64,000 nucleotides of DNA from Echinostoma caproni (GCA_900618425.1 UZAN01039380.1:53530-117529); one strand, 5' to 3'; counted from the stretch's first letter, positions 13,994 to 27,030 are shown. Notes: generated from the sequence alone by a model not told the origin. Made by a program: numbers and translations.

Positions 13994-14282
13994 TTATGCC
14001 TGCACCTGATTAGAATTGACATACAAACTTCACTAAGGCAAACTGATTGGAAAAATGATTTCGAAACCTCTGTTTAGTTATCGTGAGAAAATGGGCAGTA
14101 GAGTTCAGCAGCATTGGGTTGGGGCCCTTGTAACCTGATTTATGTCCCACAGAGCTGCTTCATATCAATCCAGGTTTACTTGCAATTCTTATCAACAAGT
14201 ACGCTTTCAGCGTAGAGTCAGCCAAGATTTTGGATCTCAGTCTTAATCAGCACTGACGTCAAGAATTTGATCTGTCCGCTGC

Positions 14283-14981
14283 TTAATTCTTCTGAGGGTC
14301 TTTAAAGTGGGGGGAAGAAAATCTGGCGGGGCTGATGAACATAAGAGCTATGGGGAAACAGAGGTCATCGCAGAAGTTAAAATAGCTAGTGAGGTGTTCA
14401 CATTTGACCGAGACACTTAGGTCAAAGAAGTGATCAAAATTTGTACGAGAGACCATTTCTGTCAGTGATGTCAAGTGGGCCAGTTTGCACTGTCTATGGA
14501 AAATCTTCCTGCCGGATGTACCTGTCACCGCATCACAAGGTTTCTTTGAGCAGACTTTTGGCAAATCATTTGTGACAGAATGATCCGAGTTGACCACAAA
14601 GGCTTCCCTCGGAACAAAATACAGATCAGAATCGTGCGAAAATATGAGTTCAGGCTGCGCGTTTCCTTTTGTGTGAAGAGAGAGAGAGAGAGACAAGTCA
14701 AGAAATGAACATCGGCATGTTTGAAATCCCCACCAATGATAAAAAGAGAGCGTTCCGTGTAGTTGGATATCAGGATTGAGTTAAGTTTTTTGCAGCATCT
14801 GTATTTCCAGTGCATGATATTTCTTCATCCTTATCAAGTTCGTGAAGTCACTCATTATTCCAACTAGTGATCTTACGTTTGCTGAGATAGTATCGAGGAT
14901 AGACACTTTCTGAGGTTTTGGATTGCGTAAAGCCATCGGAAAGCGGACACGTTGCTTTTTGAGAAAACCCGACCTTGACAA
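14283..14981 (-). pseudogene. LINE apurinic-type endonuclease pseudogene (family A)
   Basis: This lies upstream of the RT remnant on the same strand. ISANVRSLVGIMSDFTNL resembles the conserved endonuclease opening 'NVRSLxxKxxEL'. A second piece has IIGGDFKHADVHFLTC, matching the 'IxGDFNxPDxxW' block, with the catalytic N replaced by K. A third has VVNSDHSV, matching the terminal 'SDH' catalytic motif. About a third of the usual 220-residue domain is missing between the first and second pieces. A GA microsatellite (14,678-14,692) has expanded inside the frame. The domain is inactive. Confidence 0.65.
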
Positions 14982-14990
14982 CCTGCATTT

Positions 14991-16689
14991 TTCCTATCTA
15001 TTTTTGACTTGACTACTGAACCGATAAAAGTGATAAAATCGTGAACCTCCGCATTAAGATCAAAAAGCCTTACACTGAGCTACATATTCGATAGTGGATA
15101 TACGGATTTCATGTTTCCATTCGATGCGAATTTTCGTGCATTATGGTTTTCGGAGAAATTTACTTCTTTGGTTTGCATTTGTTTCCCACATGTTGAAAGA
15201 TCGAACAGCAATTTTAGGAAATGATTGTCTGTGGATTCGCATAGCATAGAATGAACAAAAACATCTTCAAATTATTCACATTCACTTGCATGTTCTCTAT
15301 ACAGCTGATCATAGCGCATTTTGCCGGGAACCGTCTACCCTGCAATCACTAGTCATCTGACCGTTGAAAGTACTCAGATTGATGTCCTACATTTTGCAGT
15401 ACTGAATTTGCCCAACTCTTTGTTGAAAGTGTATAAAATATCAGGGGACAAACTGGAGACTAATAAGACGCTTCTGGGTGGCAGAGCTGGTATTTATTAA
15501 TGGTAAGAGCGTGTGTGATCAGTTGAATAAAGTCGTAATGTTCAATCTATGTGATTTATTGCCTATTGTGAATAAATAATCGGCCATTGTAAAACCAATA
15601 TAACTCAAAAATAATAGTGAACGCGAATGAGTGTGAAAGCGTGATCACACCAAAACAACCTCTTTAAAAATTAACTCAGAACTAAATAGACAGCAGGCGA
15701 GGTAGGTTATAGTCGAGGTCCTGTGTACCTTGGCATGTGCGTTGAGAAGTTGATAGTGGGACCGTTTGAGGGAGGTGGAGACACAATCGCACACTCCTTG
15801 ATGCAGGCTTGAATGTGATTGCCATGGTTCTACAGTACTGGAGATATTTGGATGAAGTGAAGACGATCACTTTTACTATGAGGAGCTCACTCCCGGTGAA
15901 TAAGCACCTGAGAGATCTGAAAACCAACTGTGAATACATGGTGCGCATGCCGGAACAAATTACAAAAGTTGAGCAATGTCAGTGTAGCGAGATGCTTGCG
16001 ACTGGGAACTTCGGAAAAGATTGCACTCCCAAACGGAAGGTTCAAAAGAAGGGCCTGCGCACTATGCAGAAAAATGTTCTGCCGTGATCAGACTAAATGT
16101 ATTTGGTGTTGAAAACTGCAACAATATATAACCGACAGATGTGTTTCCACGGTACAATACATTTCTGTGTCAATGAAGAGCTGGCATCTGAACAATTCAT
16201 ATAAGAAGCTGCACTGCTGAGAGAGAAAATTTGTGGTTAGTGCGCTTACAGAGGATAAAACAAGAGAAAACGTGGTCTGTATTTCATAAACTCAGTCTTG
16301 AAGTAATAGTTGGAAACCCAGAAAAGATAAGTCTCTCACAATAAATCAACGCATACCTGGAGAGTGAACTGTTATCAGAGACCGGCTTGGAATTCACCAG
16401 GCATGTAGGTCAGATGGACGCATCCTTGAGCTGAAGATCCATGAACAACTTGCCGTCAGAAAAGAGCAGACGAGCTTTTAGAGGTTGGGAAGGGGGAAAT
16501 GGGACAGAGTTTGACTTGCTCTACACAAGTAAAGACATTGAAATGGTCAATGAAATAGTTCCTCACGGAATTTTATGTCAAAGATGGATAATGCGCAATG
16601 ACTTAACGAGACCAAAGCACCAACGGCAGAATGAGAGTAGCATACAAACTGATTGGGGTTCTCTATACTGTACTAAACCACTCCTTTCT
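14991..16689. other. No recognisable gene
   Basis: Open frames of up to 92 codons occur around 15.8-16.1 kb on the plus strand, but their sequence is uninformative. The first 100 bases may still be 5' LINE sequence of family A. A plus-strand frame at 16,441-16,737 has a faint endonuclease-like stretch (FDLLYTSKDIEMVNEI), which I did not accept. Confidence 0.4.
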
Positions 16690-16970
16690 TTTAGTGTATC
16701 TTTTCAAATAATTTCTGGGCAGGGGTTCCCAGGATAAAACCTAGAAACTTTGGTTAAAATTTCTAAGGAACAAGAGTAATTGTAATTGTCTTTCAAAAAT
16801 TGGTTAGCGTAGTGGAAATCAAACTCTGTTAGCTTAGCAGCGCATCCTTTCAGAAATATGGATTGAAGACCACCTGGGTCACCAGCTTTACTTGATTTAA
16901 GCCCTACTAATTCCTTGAATACGTCAATACTATCGACGGTGAGTGTAATGGGGTTTTAAGATAAGATTTG
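16690..16970 (-). pseudogene. LINE reverse transcriptase fragment (finger region)
   Basis: The minus-strand translation contains VFKELVGLKSSKAGDPGGL, followed by FLKGCAAKLTEF. This matches the N-terminal RT block 'LxxLKxSKAPGPDGIxxxxLKxCAxxLAxxL'. Only about 80 codons are recognisable, with no palm domain or YADD downstream. It cannot be joined to family A copy 1, because spacing and sequence differ, so it is a separate, heavily truncated insertion. Confidence 0.55.
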
Positions 16971-16974
16971 GGCC

Positions 16975-18780
16975 TACCACTCATTAAGTTGTGGACCAGT
17001 TCAATCATAAACGCCGACATTATATCTTCTACCTACGGCCTTCTCGAATTCTACAACATTTATGTGCGAAATTGAATTTCCGACTTTCTTCATTGAAACC
17101 GTATGATATTTTGTCGAATATATTTCAATATTTTCAAGCTGATCATTATGAAAACTGGACCCAGAACCATTGGGGTTTCAAAACAAATCTGACGTTGAAA
17201 TACATTTAGCTTTAATCCACGATTGCCGGCCAAAATAGAAGGCTCCTTCATTTACTCCTACCAATAGAGTCTAGTAATCATTTCGGGAGAGAGTAAAACT
17301 AACATTGGTGCTCCGATATATTGACTAGCATCAAGGCATATACTCAATACTGCTTATACTAACCAATCATCTGCTGGGTTCGAAGGTCGACTTAAATCAG
17401 GATCGTTTTCGATGCATTCTAAAACTTGGATTATTCCGAAAATATCAGTCAATAATGATCTCTGATTTGTTTTTTGAGGCTGACCGGTTCAAAAGAAGCA
17501 TTTCCATGTATCGTTGTCTCATCATCAGACACTATTAATTACGCGAACAAACTGCGAAAAACGTATGTCACTCGATAAATAATCTTTCTTCCTGATGTTT
17601 CCGATTACTGTGCTCTGCACTCTTTTTAAATATTACGCAAAAAGGGATAAAAATTATCCATTCCGACCAGACTGAACCTTTCTTTGTGACCAGATGTTAC
17701 TTTCTTCTATCGATACTTCCACCAAACTTGGCTGTCGGCTCGCTGTATTCGATGTTAATACTAATTCAAAAGAACCACTTGCTCTATCTTGTAATTTGGG
17801 AATGAATTTTTCTGAAGTACTTGTTTCATACTCATTGGTAAAGGATATACGCATCTAGGGTAAAATTTGAACTAATCAGACACTGAGTCTTCCGTTGAAA
17901 ACGATTAGAGTAATTTGAGGATTATTTTATCGATTAGAAAGCTACACAAGTGTTGTGNTGTTGTGAGAAATATCAGTCTTCGGAGAATGCGGAGCAACCT
18001 GTTTTGATATTTCGGTGAGCCTAGCTGTTATATGCTGAAGTGCTACTGCCCAAAAATTAAGATAGCCGATTTTTTCATGTACACCCATCCGCTTCCTCAG
18101 ATGATTGTAAAAGACAGTAAAAGATACAGGCTAACTCCAGTTGTCCAGTGAATTCACCCGTAATCGCAAAGTGCACGTGGTCACCGGATAGACCCTGACA
18201 AGTCAGCGTACAGTACAAGAAAGCAATACAGGTACTGCCTAAGCGTTAGTTATGGGTTCGACTGATACTTTTACTTGTTTGGCAATAAGGTTATATGTTC
18301 AACAGCATGCTCAATAATCCCACAGTTCCCAAATGACGACGCCTTCGGATTGCACAATGTCCAAAACGAACTTTGCCAAACTTGCACCAGCCGTATATAA
18401 ATAAATAAGGCCAGTTTATCGCATAGGAATCATCAGTTCTGTGATGAAGAACTGCCGTCAAGTATATGTTTGTCTTAGTGAAGAAATTATTCGGATAAAT
18501 AAGCTTTTTATGCATTGATTTTATTTTGTTTATACTATAAAGGTCACTACTCCATCAATTGGGAGTTTACTTTTTACTGCCTTGCATTTTCCAGTTCTTT
18601 CGAATGTGTACAATGGGGCATTTAGGTCACTTCTCGCCTCTGAAAAGAAAAGTCGTATGCAAGGTATACTCAATAAAAGGAACTAACGTTGCTAATGTTA
18701 CTATTATATAATGGCAATGGAGGATTTGCTTCGATTGTATGTTGCATTTTGTCTTGCGAAGAACAAATAATGCTTGAAAT
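16975..18780. other. No recognisable gene
   Basis: Only short random-looking open frames occur. One undetermined base (N) lies near 17,958. No repeats or motifs could be supported. Confidence 0.5.
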
Positions 18781-18784
18781 GAAA

Positions 18785-19075
18785 AGCTGTGAAACATCGG
18801 GCAGCCTGGGTCTCATCAGCGGTACGAATCCACCGAAGAAACTGGGGATTGAACCCCAAAACCTAACATGTGTATTTCAAGCGAATTATCCACTGAACCA
18901 CCGGGCAACTGATCAGACCTCTTTCCTTTGGCTTACACACAACCAGCCCATCTTTGCAAGCGTGTGCGGCGATCAAATCTCACTCATCTCAGCACCAACC
19001 TACAGGGTTATGAATTGGTTGGAAACATTCGAAACAAGCTTGCAAAGATGGTGCGCGTTATATCTTGTACAAGGA
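18785..19075 (-). mobile_element. SINE-like repeat, 300-bp type, copy 1
   Basis: The minus strand reads GGTGGTTCAGTGGATAATTC (A-box-like, about 18,885-18,904), then GGGGTTCAATCCCC (B box, about 18,844-18,857). The flanks on both sides of this head are shared with the copy at 30.2-30.6 kb: the strings TACGAATCC, GAACCCCAAA, CTCATCTCA and GGTTATGAA appear in the same order and spacing. Inside it, CCATCTTTGCAAGC (about 18,950) recurs inverted as GCTTGCAAAGATGG (about 19,038), giving a 14-bp inverted repeat. It is a dispersed repeat, not a tRNA gene. Confidence 0.65.
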
Positions 19076-19084
19076 AGATGAAAA

Positions 19085-19125
19085 CCAGTCTGATCAGCAA
19101 CCCGGTGATCGAGTGGGTAATACTC
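19085..19125 (+). repeat. Inverted fragment of the same SINE head
   Basis: The plus-strand string AGTCTGATCAGCAACCCGG and the GAGTGGGTAAT that follows match, in opposite orientation, the head of the repeat just upstream (GGTCTGATCAGTTGCCCGG...CAGTGGATAAT). Only about 40 bases are recognisable. The two heads therefore sit as an inverted pair about 160 bases apart. Confidence 0.5.
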
Positions 19126-22100
19126 CTGCGTCCTAGATGTCTTATACAATATAAAAATGTATTTACAGCATGTATATACAATCACTCTGTTTTTATTGTT
19201 ATTATTATTTTACTTATCACTTGCTTCCCAATGTGTTCTGGTGATGCAATATGTAATAATTGGTAAGACACGAAGTGCATCAATCTGTTCCTGTCAATAC
19301 CGAATTTCAAACCTTCCGAAGTTCCCGCAGAAAGACTGCTGATAAACTTTTCATGTCAAGAGCAAATTAGGTGACTGGTTAGACGTGAAAGTTCAAGCTG
19401 GATTTGCTGACCTGTTCATAGGTGAAGGTCAAATGTTTGTTTCGTTGAGTGCAACAGGAGCCATGAGATCATAAACTGACACCAACAAACGTTCACCTCC
19501 TGTTGCTTTTATTATCCTCAACCCGTTCTGACAACAAATCCTTGAAGCGTTCAGGTGATTGCCCTTTGGGGGTCACAACCGGACCGATTTCCCGATTCGG
19601 AGATTCCACACAAAGCACGTACGTGGTCAGCTCAGCATCATCCGCTGAGCGCTGGAGAGAAAAAGTGAAATTGTGCAGGTAACCTTTTAAAAATCACATA
19701 CCTTTAATAATAGTTATGAATATGGATTACAGCTAGACGAATAATTCACTGTCATACATAAGCGTACAATCCGACAAAGTGATCAATTGGCTTGCATTTT
19801 TATGTCTTCGTTAGCGGACCTGCCTACAGCCAGATGTGGGTGGCTGTGACAATATTCAAACCCTCAAAACTCTTGAGGGCACAGAGCGCTCCATCAAAAT
19901 CAACTAAATCTGCGTCATCAGTATAATGATGAAAGTGCGAGCAAAATCAAGTAGTCAGTCAAATAATTGCTGATTCACGATGAAAACTGACTGAATCGGT
20001 CAACTGTTCACCTTAGGTCTGATATGGTCGAAAACGACTTCTCTTATCTCGTTTGATCTTACTATCGAAAATTTGGGACAACTGATAACGAAAATGATTG
20101 TTGAGAGTGATTCATCCTCAAAGCAGCAAATATTACAATATACATCTACTATTAGGAGAGTAGGGAAGTTACTTTAGTGGAGGAGAAGAAAAACAATCGA
20201 GGAAGATGAGTTGAACGGGAGTTTGAATTTCACAGTTCATTCGGTGATTTGATGGACTGATGTAATTATGCATTAGTTATTTTCAGCACGAAAGTTGGTC
20301 TTTTAAACGAATTTTAACACTTTGTGCTGTGAGTGCATTATTCACTACAACTCCCCTCTGACCTCATAGATCATATAGCCGTTCCATGATATAGAGAGGC
20401 TGTTCCAGGCGTTTTAACAGCTCTTCACCTGAAGTTTTTGAGGCCATACAGTCTTCTTCTTATGCAGCTATGATGTTTGTGATGGTCGTTTACGCGGAAA
20501 ACAAGATGAGAATCTCTATCTCCGCAGTCTTTTGTTCTCTTTACTGAACATGGTATGCAATATTTTGAGCACAAAACTGATTTCATTCATGAATATCTAT
20601 TTTAAAATGGATGCGTAACCTGCAGTTATCAGCTTACCTCCTCCCGTGAAGCCTAAAGACTTCTATCGTGGTTTGTTTTTCATACCTATGGTTCCTAGGA
20701 TTTTTAATGGTCGCTGATCGCGACTTTCACTATGAGATGAATTAGTGAAACCGAACAGATAAATTAAGACAAACACCGTATAAATTTCGGTATACTCTTC
20801 TGAAACGATACACATAAATGCATGTACTTCAATCAATGAGCGGTAGGTACCAATCGCATTGATTGAACTTTAACGTATAGATAGAAACTGAAGGTTAATT
20901 AGTTGTACCTTTAGAAAGTACACTGTCATTGAAAATGCCCCTCCCCCAGCTTAAGGCTGTCAGATGAGTGACAATATACTATCAATGAGAACATGCAAGC
21001 GGAATATCGACGTCAATGTACGGCACACAGAGCTGATATTGGTCCATGTGGTGCATCATGAAAGTAAGCCAGTGGAAGGACGTGTACAACATATGTAGAG
21101 ATGGACTTTTGTATGCGCACGCGAGCCATCAGTCACATGATCACATGATACCTTGATGTGGGTGTATTTAATGTTGCGGTCTGCCTGCCATGCTGTATTA
21201 ATTTATTAATCTACGTGGTATGAGTGACATCTATTTAGAGGTTACGAGCAATAGAGGAAGACAAACTGATAGGTTTTATATGGTTTAAGACGAGTTAAAT
21301 AACTATACTTTACGTTGATATTGATGTTATTCAGAGCCCGATTGGCCCGAAAACAATTCTGATGTTGTCAATGCGACTTGAGGTTGTTCAAGTCCTGATA
21401 CTGTTCAGGACATTCATGTGAATACTTGAAGTTGAAAATAAGAACACAGCAACTAGTTGGTTACAAACCAGTGCACATCGTCACAATATCACATTGATTC
21501 ATTGCTTTTTGAAAGTTGTTTTCTAAGCAAAATCACCACAAAAGAACTCGGCTGTGTTATACCTAATCTGGTATCCTTCAGCGAAATAGGAATAGGAAGT
21601 GCAGTTAGTAGTATTCGAATGCCACTGCAGCTCTATGTAGTACAGTTTTATACGTTACTCATGTTGTCGAATTGATTGCCTCTACGTGTGATGTTCGCCA
21701 GGTAGGGAACGGTTGAAAGAAGGTTAAATTTGATAGAACTAAAATCTGGCATGTGGGATGGAAAATGTCTCGACATGCTTTTTCACGTGGACTTGTGTTT
21801 CGTGTAATGTGTCATTTACGGTGGTTCTGGTGTATCTAATCAATTTCTTTGCAACACGTATTTACCTGGATATGTGTCTTCATCTTGAAGTTGCTCTCAA
21901 TTTTAGAATTTTCCCTCAACTGGTTCATTTAAATGGGCGGCCGAAAACAGCAAACAAAACCGCTACTCGGAAGTGCAAGATAAATGGTTTTAGAATATAA
22001 AAATGAATAAACCTACAACAATGATTCAGATGAACTCGATAGGATAGAGTTTTAGTGTACACCAAACTGTTGCTGGTCATCTCAAATCATCAAATTGATT

Positions 22101-24599
22101 TGTTCAGTGTTTGCGGCCGTTTGCGAACCCCTTTTTGATTTCCATTGATCATACACTGGTGAGGATTAACAAAAATATGTTTTATTAGCTGCGTAACAAT
22201 TACAAAATTTATATAACCTTTATTATTTCATTTCACGCTGCGCGGATCAAAAACTCACGTTCTGCCCCAGAGTGTGTTACATTTCGACATACTTGTTGGT
22301 TTAAAAAATACAACTGTGTATTCACTGCGTTCAAATAGAGATGCTTATGCAAGTGCACCACAAAAGCGCCGTATTTTGGACTTTCTCTGTCTTGTCGTAT
22401 GCAGGCAACGCCTTTTGCGTAAGTGAAAGTCCGGCGTGTTTCTGTACTGCGGAGACTGGTCATACTCGTAGTCTACTTGTGCTCCACAGAGACGGCCTGT
22501 CGCGAAGCTCAGAGATGGGTGAGATGGTTAGTTGTCCACACAATCACCCTTTGTACGATTCTTAGATTGCTAAACTAGATTTGCTTTGCATTGAAAATAG
22601 GAAAATCTTACGTGTATAACTCACTGAGACTGAGTCCACAGGGTGTGAATATGCAACACTAAAATCATATGAAGCAATCGTACCGTGTTGTGTTTCGTCA
22701 CGCATGACTAACCCTTCATTTCATCTCTCCACCCTGCATTTAATGACACTTATGATGGAGATAACAACTGGCAGATTGATTGATTGATTGTGTAGCTACT
22801 TGAGTTGCTTGCTTCTTGAGAAGCAAACCAAGGACGTTTGTTATTCATGAAACGCAACGGAATCCACTAAATCAAGAACGATGGGCGTCAAACCCGCAAA
22901 TGCAGTGACCATCGTTACTTATTTAGGCTAGCAATTGTCAGCTCTTTGCTACATCATAATTATGCAACTTCGTAGAGCGTCTACTAGTGGACATATCTTC
23001 CAATGGTCTTCTTTGCTTGGCATACGTATTTAACCGCTATCTAAATGCAGTGTGGTGTGCTAAACCTGGGCACAAATGATTTCAATCGTTGATTGCGTTG
23101 CCCCAGTCGGCAGTATACCTTGTCACTCTTGCATTTTATTCGTACTGATGAATGCTTTTCACGCGTTGTGGCCGAGTGTTTGTGTCAGTCAGTCAAAATA
23201 TTGAGTGTGTTCATCTTTAAGCATATCTACAACAGTTTGACAAACCACCAAGCCGAACGGCGAAATACATGATTGGAAGGTCGAATGGAGATCGTTTTGG
23301 CAGTGGGACTCGTATATACGATGGGTGCATGTAATGGTGGCTCGTTCTGATTTAATACCACCGCCACTCCTGGGGCACTCAAGAGAATCTGGGCACCTCG
23401 AGGGTAGGTGTAATCACCTAGCCCAAGAGCCTAGCCACTAATTGATTATGATTACTGAGTTTAATTTAAGTACAGAAACAGCGGCAGAACTTGCTGAAAA
23501 CAATAGATGGGCACTTATGTGATGCGCAAAGCTGCAAAAAGTGCAAATCAACATTTGTAACAAATGTAACTCCCCCAAATGCCAATCAAATTTAACCACT
23601 GAGATAAACTGAAACATACAGCTAAATGAAGTGAATGGAGGGGGGGTTAAGTTGAATTGAAATGCTTCCGATCACTTTGGATATCGCCATAAATCAGATA
23701 ATCTGGAAGGAGTGCCCCCCCCCCACACTATGCAAATGTACGTTCACGTCGCACTCACATGATCTTCATCTCATAAGTGGACCCAAATTATAGCGTGGAT
23801 CAATTTGAAATTTTGGGGACTTATGTGAGGATTAATGAAGGCCTTCAAGAGGTATCAATCACCAGAACCATGATCGGATGATGATGACTTGAATTGTGGT
23901 GATAACATTTAATTACCTGATCTATCATCCCGGAAAATTTCACATTTTATGTACTACTATAAAAAGAATGTTTGTTCATTGCTTTGTACTTTTATTGTTC
24001 TAAGACTAGAACCCTGGGATGGAAATTAGAGTTTTGTTTCACTTCACTAATGAATCCTTCCTCACCTCTTTTTTTCTGTAATGGATCATTGGATGCTATC
24101 GTGAAGACAATGCATTTCCCGTTAAACATTTCAAAATATATTCACTAAACTGAGCTCGTCGATCTCTCATTGATGGGTTTGCCGTTGTCAACTGATGAAT
24201 GAGTTCCTTGTCCTCAATAATAGCACGTGGTTCATTGAAGACTGTTTTGTGTATGGAGGTGTGTCAACAGAAGTGAAGAAGCTAACCGTGCCAAATGGAT
24301 CACGAACCGGTGCGCATCAATTCGTGAAATGAGGTTCATGCGCAAATCTAAGATAATGAACGAGCGCTGAGGTCTAAAGGCAGGATCCATAGAGCCCAAA
24401 TTGAATGCATTGGCCAGTGTTCCTAGCCTAAAGGCTCTGATGTGCTATTGAGCAAATATTTGACGCAGTGTGCACCAATCCATGGTTATCTCAGGGACTT
24501 GCTTCCCTGTCTTGGTGGTCGTTTATACTGTTTCTTCCACTCAAGTTACTCCCGGTGGCAAGCTTGTCTGTGAATTCGGTCATGTGTCATTTCACATCA
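19126..24599. other. Gene-poor stretch
   Basis: No protein family is recognisable on either strand. There are short homopolymer runs (G near 23,640, C near 23,716) and a TGAT tandem near 22,775. A weak SINE-like string (GTGAGATGGTTAGTTGTCC, then CACCCTTTGTACGATTC) occurs near 22,515-22,562 but is too short to call. Confidence 0.45.
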
Positions 24600-25050
24600 C
24601 TAGAGACACTCCGGACAAAAGCGGATCCATTCGATCGTGACAGGCCCAATGAACGAGAACACACCCAACCCCTTCGGGGTAACTGTCCCGAGTACTGGGT
24701 GTGGTCCTAATAGTAACTTGGTCATCACTTCAAACCACGCCCGCGACCGTTATGCGGTCCATGTGAGGCCAGAATGCAACCAAACAACAATAGCGCAAAG
24801 GTCAAGAGATCATACAAGGATGTTCGTTCGGTCGCGCGATTCGATAGACTGAAACTGAATTACGGATGATAAAAGTGGTGAGCTGATCAGACTTGTGTCC
24901 GCCCAATTTTTTCCAATTGAGTGGAAGTCTTGATAGCTTCACACCCCTCGGTGTCTCATTTTGCTGTTTATCTTCATGCTGATATGTTTCTTTTGTTGCG
25001 AACCCAGGGTTAATTACACACTTGAACTTTGCTGTTCTACGCATCGATTA
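24600..25050. other. CpG-rich segment of unknown origin
   Basis: This stretch has far more CpG and G+C than its surroundings. It contains an inverted pair ACACCCA/TGGGTGT (around 24,660 and 24,698) enclosing a small hairpin ACCCCTTCGGGGT. No open frame is longer than about 80 codons and no domain is recognised. It could be a young repeat, a promoter-type CpG cluster, or a structured RNA; the sequence alone does not decide. Confidence 0.3.
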
Positions 25051-26464
25051 GAAGAGGGTCTAACCGGTGAGAACAAAGACTAGAATCGAGCAAGGAGACG
25101 ATTTGCATCATCAACCGAACCGTTCATGTCAACTGTGTGCCATTCATGGAATGAGTAACAAAAGCTTACCAGTATATGGAGCAATCTGTTTTAAATGAAG
25201 TTAACATCAACAAAATTTAATTAAATAATTGTGAGAATACCAGCTTTGAAGACACAGTTTAACAGCTTCACATCGGGTGATCAAGGTGACACTACATTCT
25301 AGTAAAACTGATCATAACCATTACAAGTCGGTATGTAGTTACATTGGAGGTTTATGAGGTTGGAATTCGTTTTCTATGGTTTTTGAGCCATTTACTTTGT
25401 ATAAATAGCTGTAATTATAAAATGGTTTAACTTTCCCCAGTGATCAGAACTAGGTTAATAAATTATTGTCCTAAAGGAAGTTCAAATTGCAATCGGATAA
25501 CTGTCGGTGTCAAGTGAATACCTGGCAGGATTTTTATAGAAAATTGTTGATTTTAAATCAAGATATACAGTTTTTATTCTCACCCAGGAGCAAATAGTTT
25601 TATCGTGCGCAACCAACTCTATCTATTCCGATGGAAACATGCGTGGTTTTCGCTTGTGTCAGATTTCAATTCGTTGACATCTTGACGGAAATACAACTGA
25701 ATAAGGATCATTGAGTTACGGATACTGTAAAGAACCATTATCCGGTGAGTGAGTGACACGCAGATACATACCCCTATGTCCCATTCCAGATAACGCGAAT
25801 TTCGCAATATGCATGTACTGTAGGAGANACTTTATTCATCCATTTTTAGTGAAGAAAGTTCTAATTTTTCTTGGGCATACGTACAGTCAAAGTGAAGTTA
25901 TGACATGAAATTCGATTAATTAGCAGAAATGACGCAGGGTGGGAACGCGTAGCAAAAGTAGATATTTTAGTAAGAATCACATGAGGCAGTGTCTCAGTTC
26001 GTTTGATTGTCGTTCCTTTAAACTACTAAACGAGAAAGACAAGGTAAAACAGAATTGTGAAAATCCCTGATAAAGGTTTATACTGCTTGTGGGTGTACGA
26101 TGGGGCGAGAGAGAGAGAGTCGGGTGTACAGGATGTGATGTATCAAACAGAAATGAGTCACACAGATGGTCATAAGCCTACAAGTCTATCAGCGCCACAT
26201 AATGGACGGCTCCATAGCAAATGTTGTTTTTCTGAGGACGTCTTGTGAATGTGAAATCCCTTAGTGAAAACCTTAAAAGACTCTCGGGAAAATAAATACT
26301 GTAAAACGCTCTTATGTAAAAGATGTGAAATGTGAAACATCACATTTCTGACGTTAAGAAATGGTTACTGCCCTATCAGGACGATTTGAATTAAACGGAC
26401 AGAAAAAATTAATGCATTTGAAATTCTGTGGTCTGCAAACTTTTGAGCTTCCAACCAAAATGTT
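25051..26464. other. No recognisable gene
   Basis: Only short open frames are present. One undetermined base lies near 25,828 and there is a short GA run near 26,110. Nothing else could be supported. Confidence 0.5.
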
Positions 26465-26645
26465 TTTTTTTCTTTTTAATTTTACTTCCTTTTTATTGAG
26501 TACACAATGATACAATTTTCAGGAAGGGGAAGCGGCCAATCAAAGGGCTGCCATGGGGAAAGTCAGGCGGTGATGGTGGGGTTCGAACACACGTCCCCGA
26601 AGTGATAATTTGGTGACGTTACCACCGGATCACCGCCGCCAGATG
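26465..26645 (-). mobile_element. tRNA-derived SINE
   Basis: The minus strand shows an A box, GGTGATCCGGTGGTAACG (26,622-26,639), and a strong B box, GTTCGAACCCC (26,577-26,587). The body has CCCTTTGATTGGCC, and the tail has CTTCCTGAAAATTG followed by CAATAAAAAGGAAG. The tail is nearly identical to the copies at 31.5 kb (same strand) and 58.9 kb (opposite strand). This is the cleanest SINE of the window, about 180 bp, and it abuts an RT remnant on the same strand. Confidence 0.8.
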
Positions 26646-26689
26646 ATCCGGACATAGAACTATGGGCTGATTTAAGGGCATTGATCGAA

Positions 26690-27030
26690 GGGTTGTTGTT
26701 GAATGCACCAGCAACCACGTCATTAACATACATAAATGTGAAAACAGTTGAGGTGTGTGACGAATTAAATACGTTAAAGAAGAAAAAAGAGGATGAAATG
26801 TCTCCCTGAAATACAATTTGGTTTACATTGACATCATTGGGACAAGTAAACCGGTGTTGGTCAGTAAAATAGTCATGTATACAATTAAACATATCTGGCG
26901 GGGACTTTTATGCATGTAATACTTCCAATAGAGTGCCTCTACTAACTGAGTTGAAAGCTTTTGTATACTTCGAAAAGCAAACAAACATTCTTGTGATTTT
27001 GATCGATAATGGGTAAGACGAAACCTGTGA
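26690..27030 (-). pseudogene. LINE reverse transcriptase fragment, distinct lineage (family D)
   Basis: The minus-strand translation reads VCFSKYTKAFNSVSRGTL, matching the RT palm opening 'CFVDYTKAFDSVxRxxL'. Both catalytic-region aspartates are changed (D to K and D to N). Further on are IVFQGDISSSF for 'GVLQGDTLAPxLF' and MYVNDVV for the 'YxDDxx' active site, with the first aspartate replaced by asparagine. One stop interrupts the first part. The DYTKAFDSV and QGDTLAP style differs from the CR1-like families here, so it is another LINE type. It is catalytically dead and lacks both ends. Confidence 0.7.

Larger units (their letters stand above)
12800..14990 (-). mobile_element. CR1-like LINE, family A, copy 1 (degenerate)
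   Basis: This non-LTR retrotransposon remnant is read on the minus strand. Endonuclease fragments lie at 14,981-14,283, RT fingers and palm at 13,993-13,400, and RT thumb and C-terminal part down to about 12,812. No frame is continuous: stops and frameshifts break it throughout. The 3' portion aligns by eye along its whole length with the second copy at 61.2-62.1 kb, which establishes that it is a repeat. The CR1-like assignment comes from the EN-then-RT order and motif style and is an inference. No poly-A tail or target duplication could be fixed. Confidence 0.8.

Noticed and set aside
16441..16737. Plus-strand frame with FDLLYTSKDIEMVNEI resembling LINE endonuclease
   Set aside because: The match lacks the terminal SDH motif, and the only RT next to it lies on the opposite strand.
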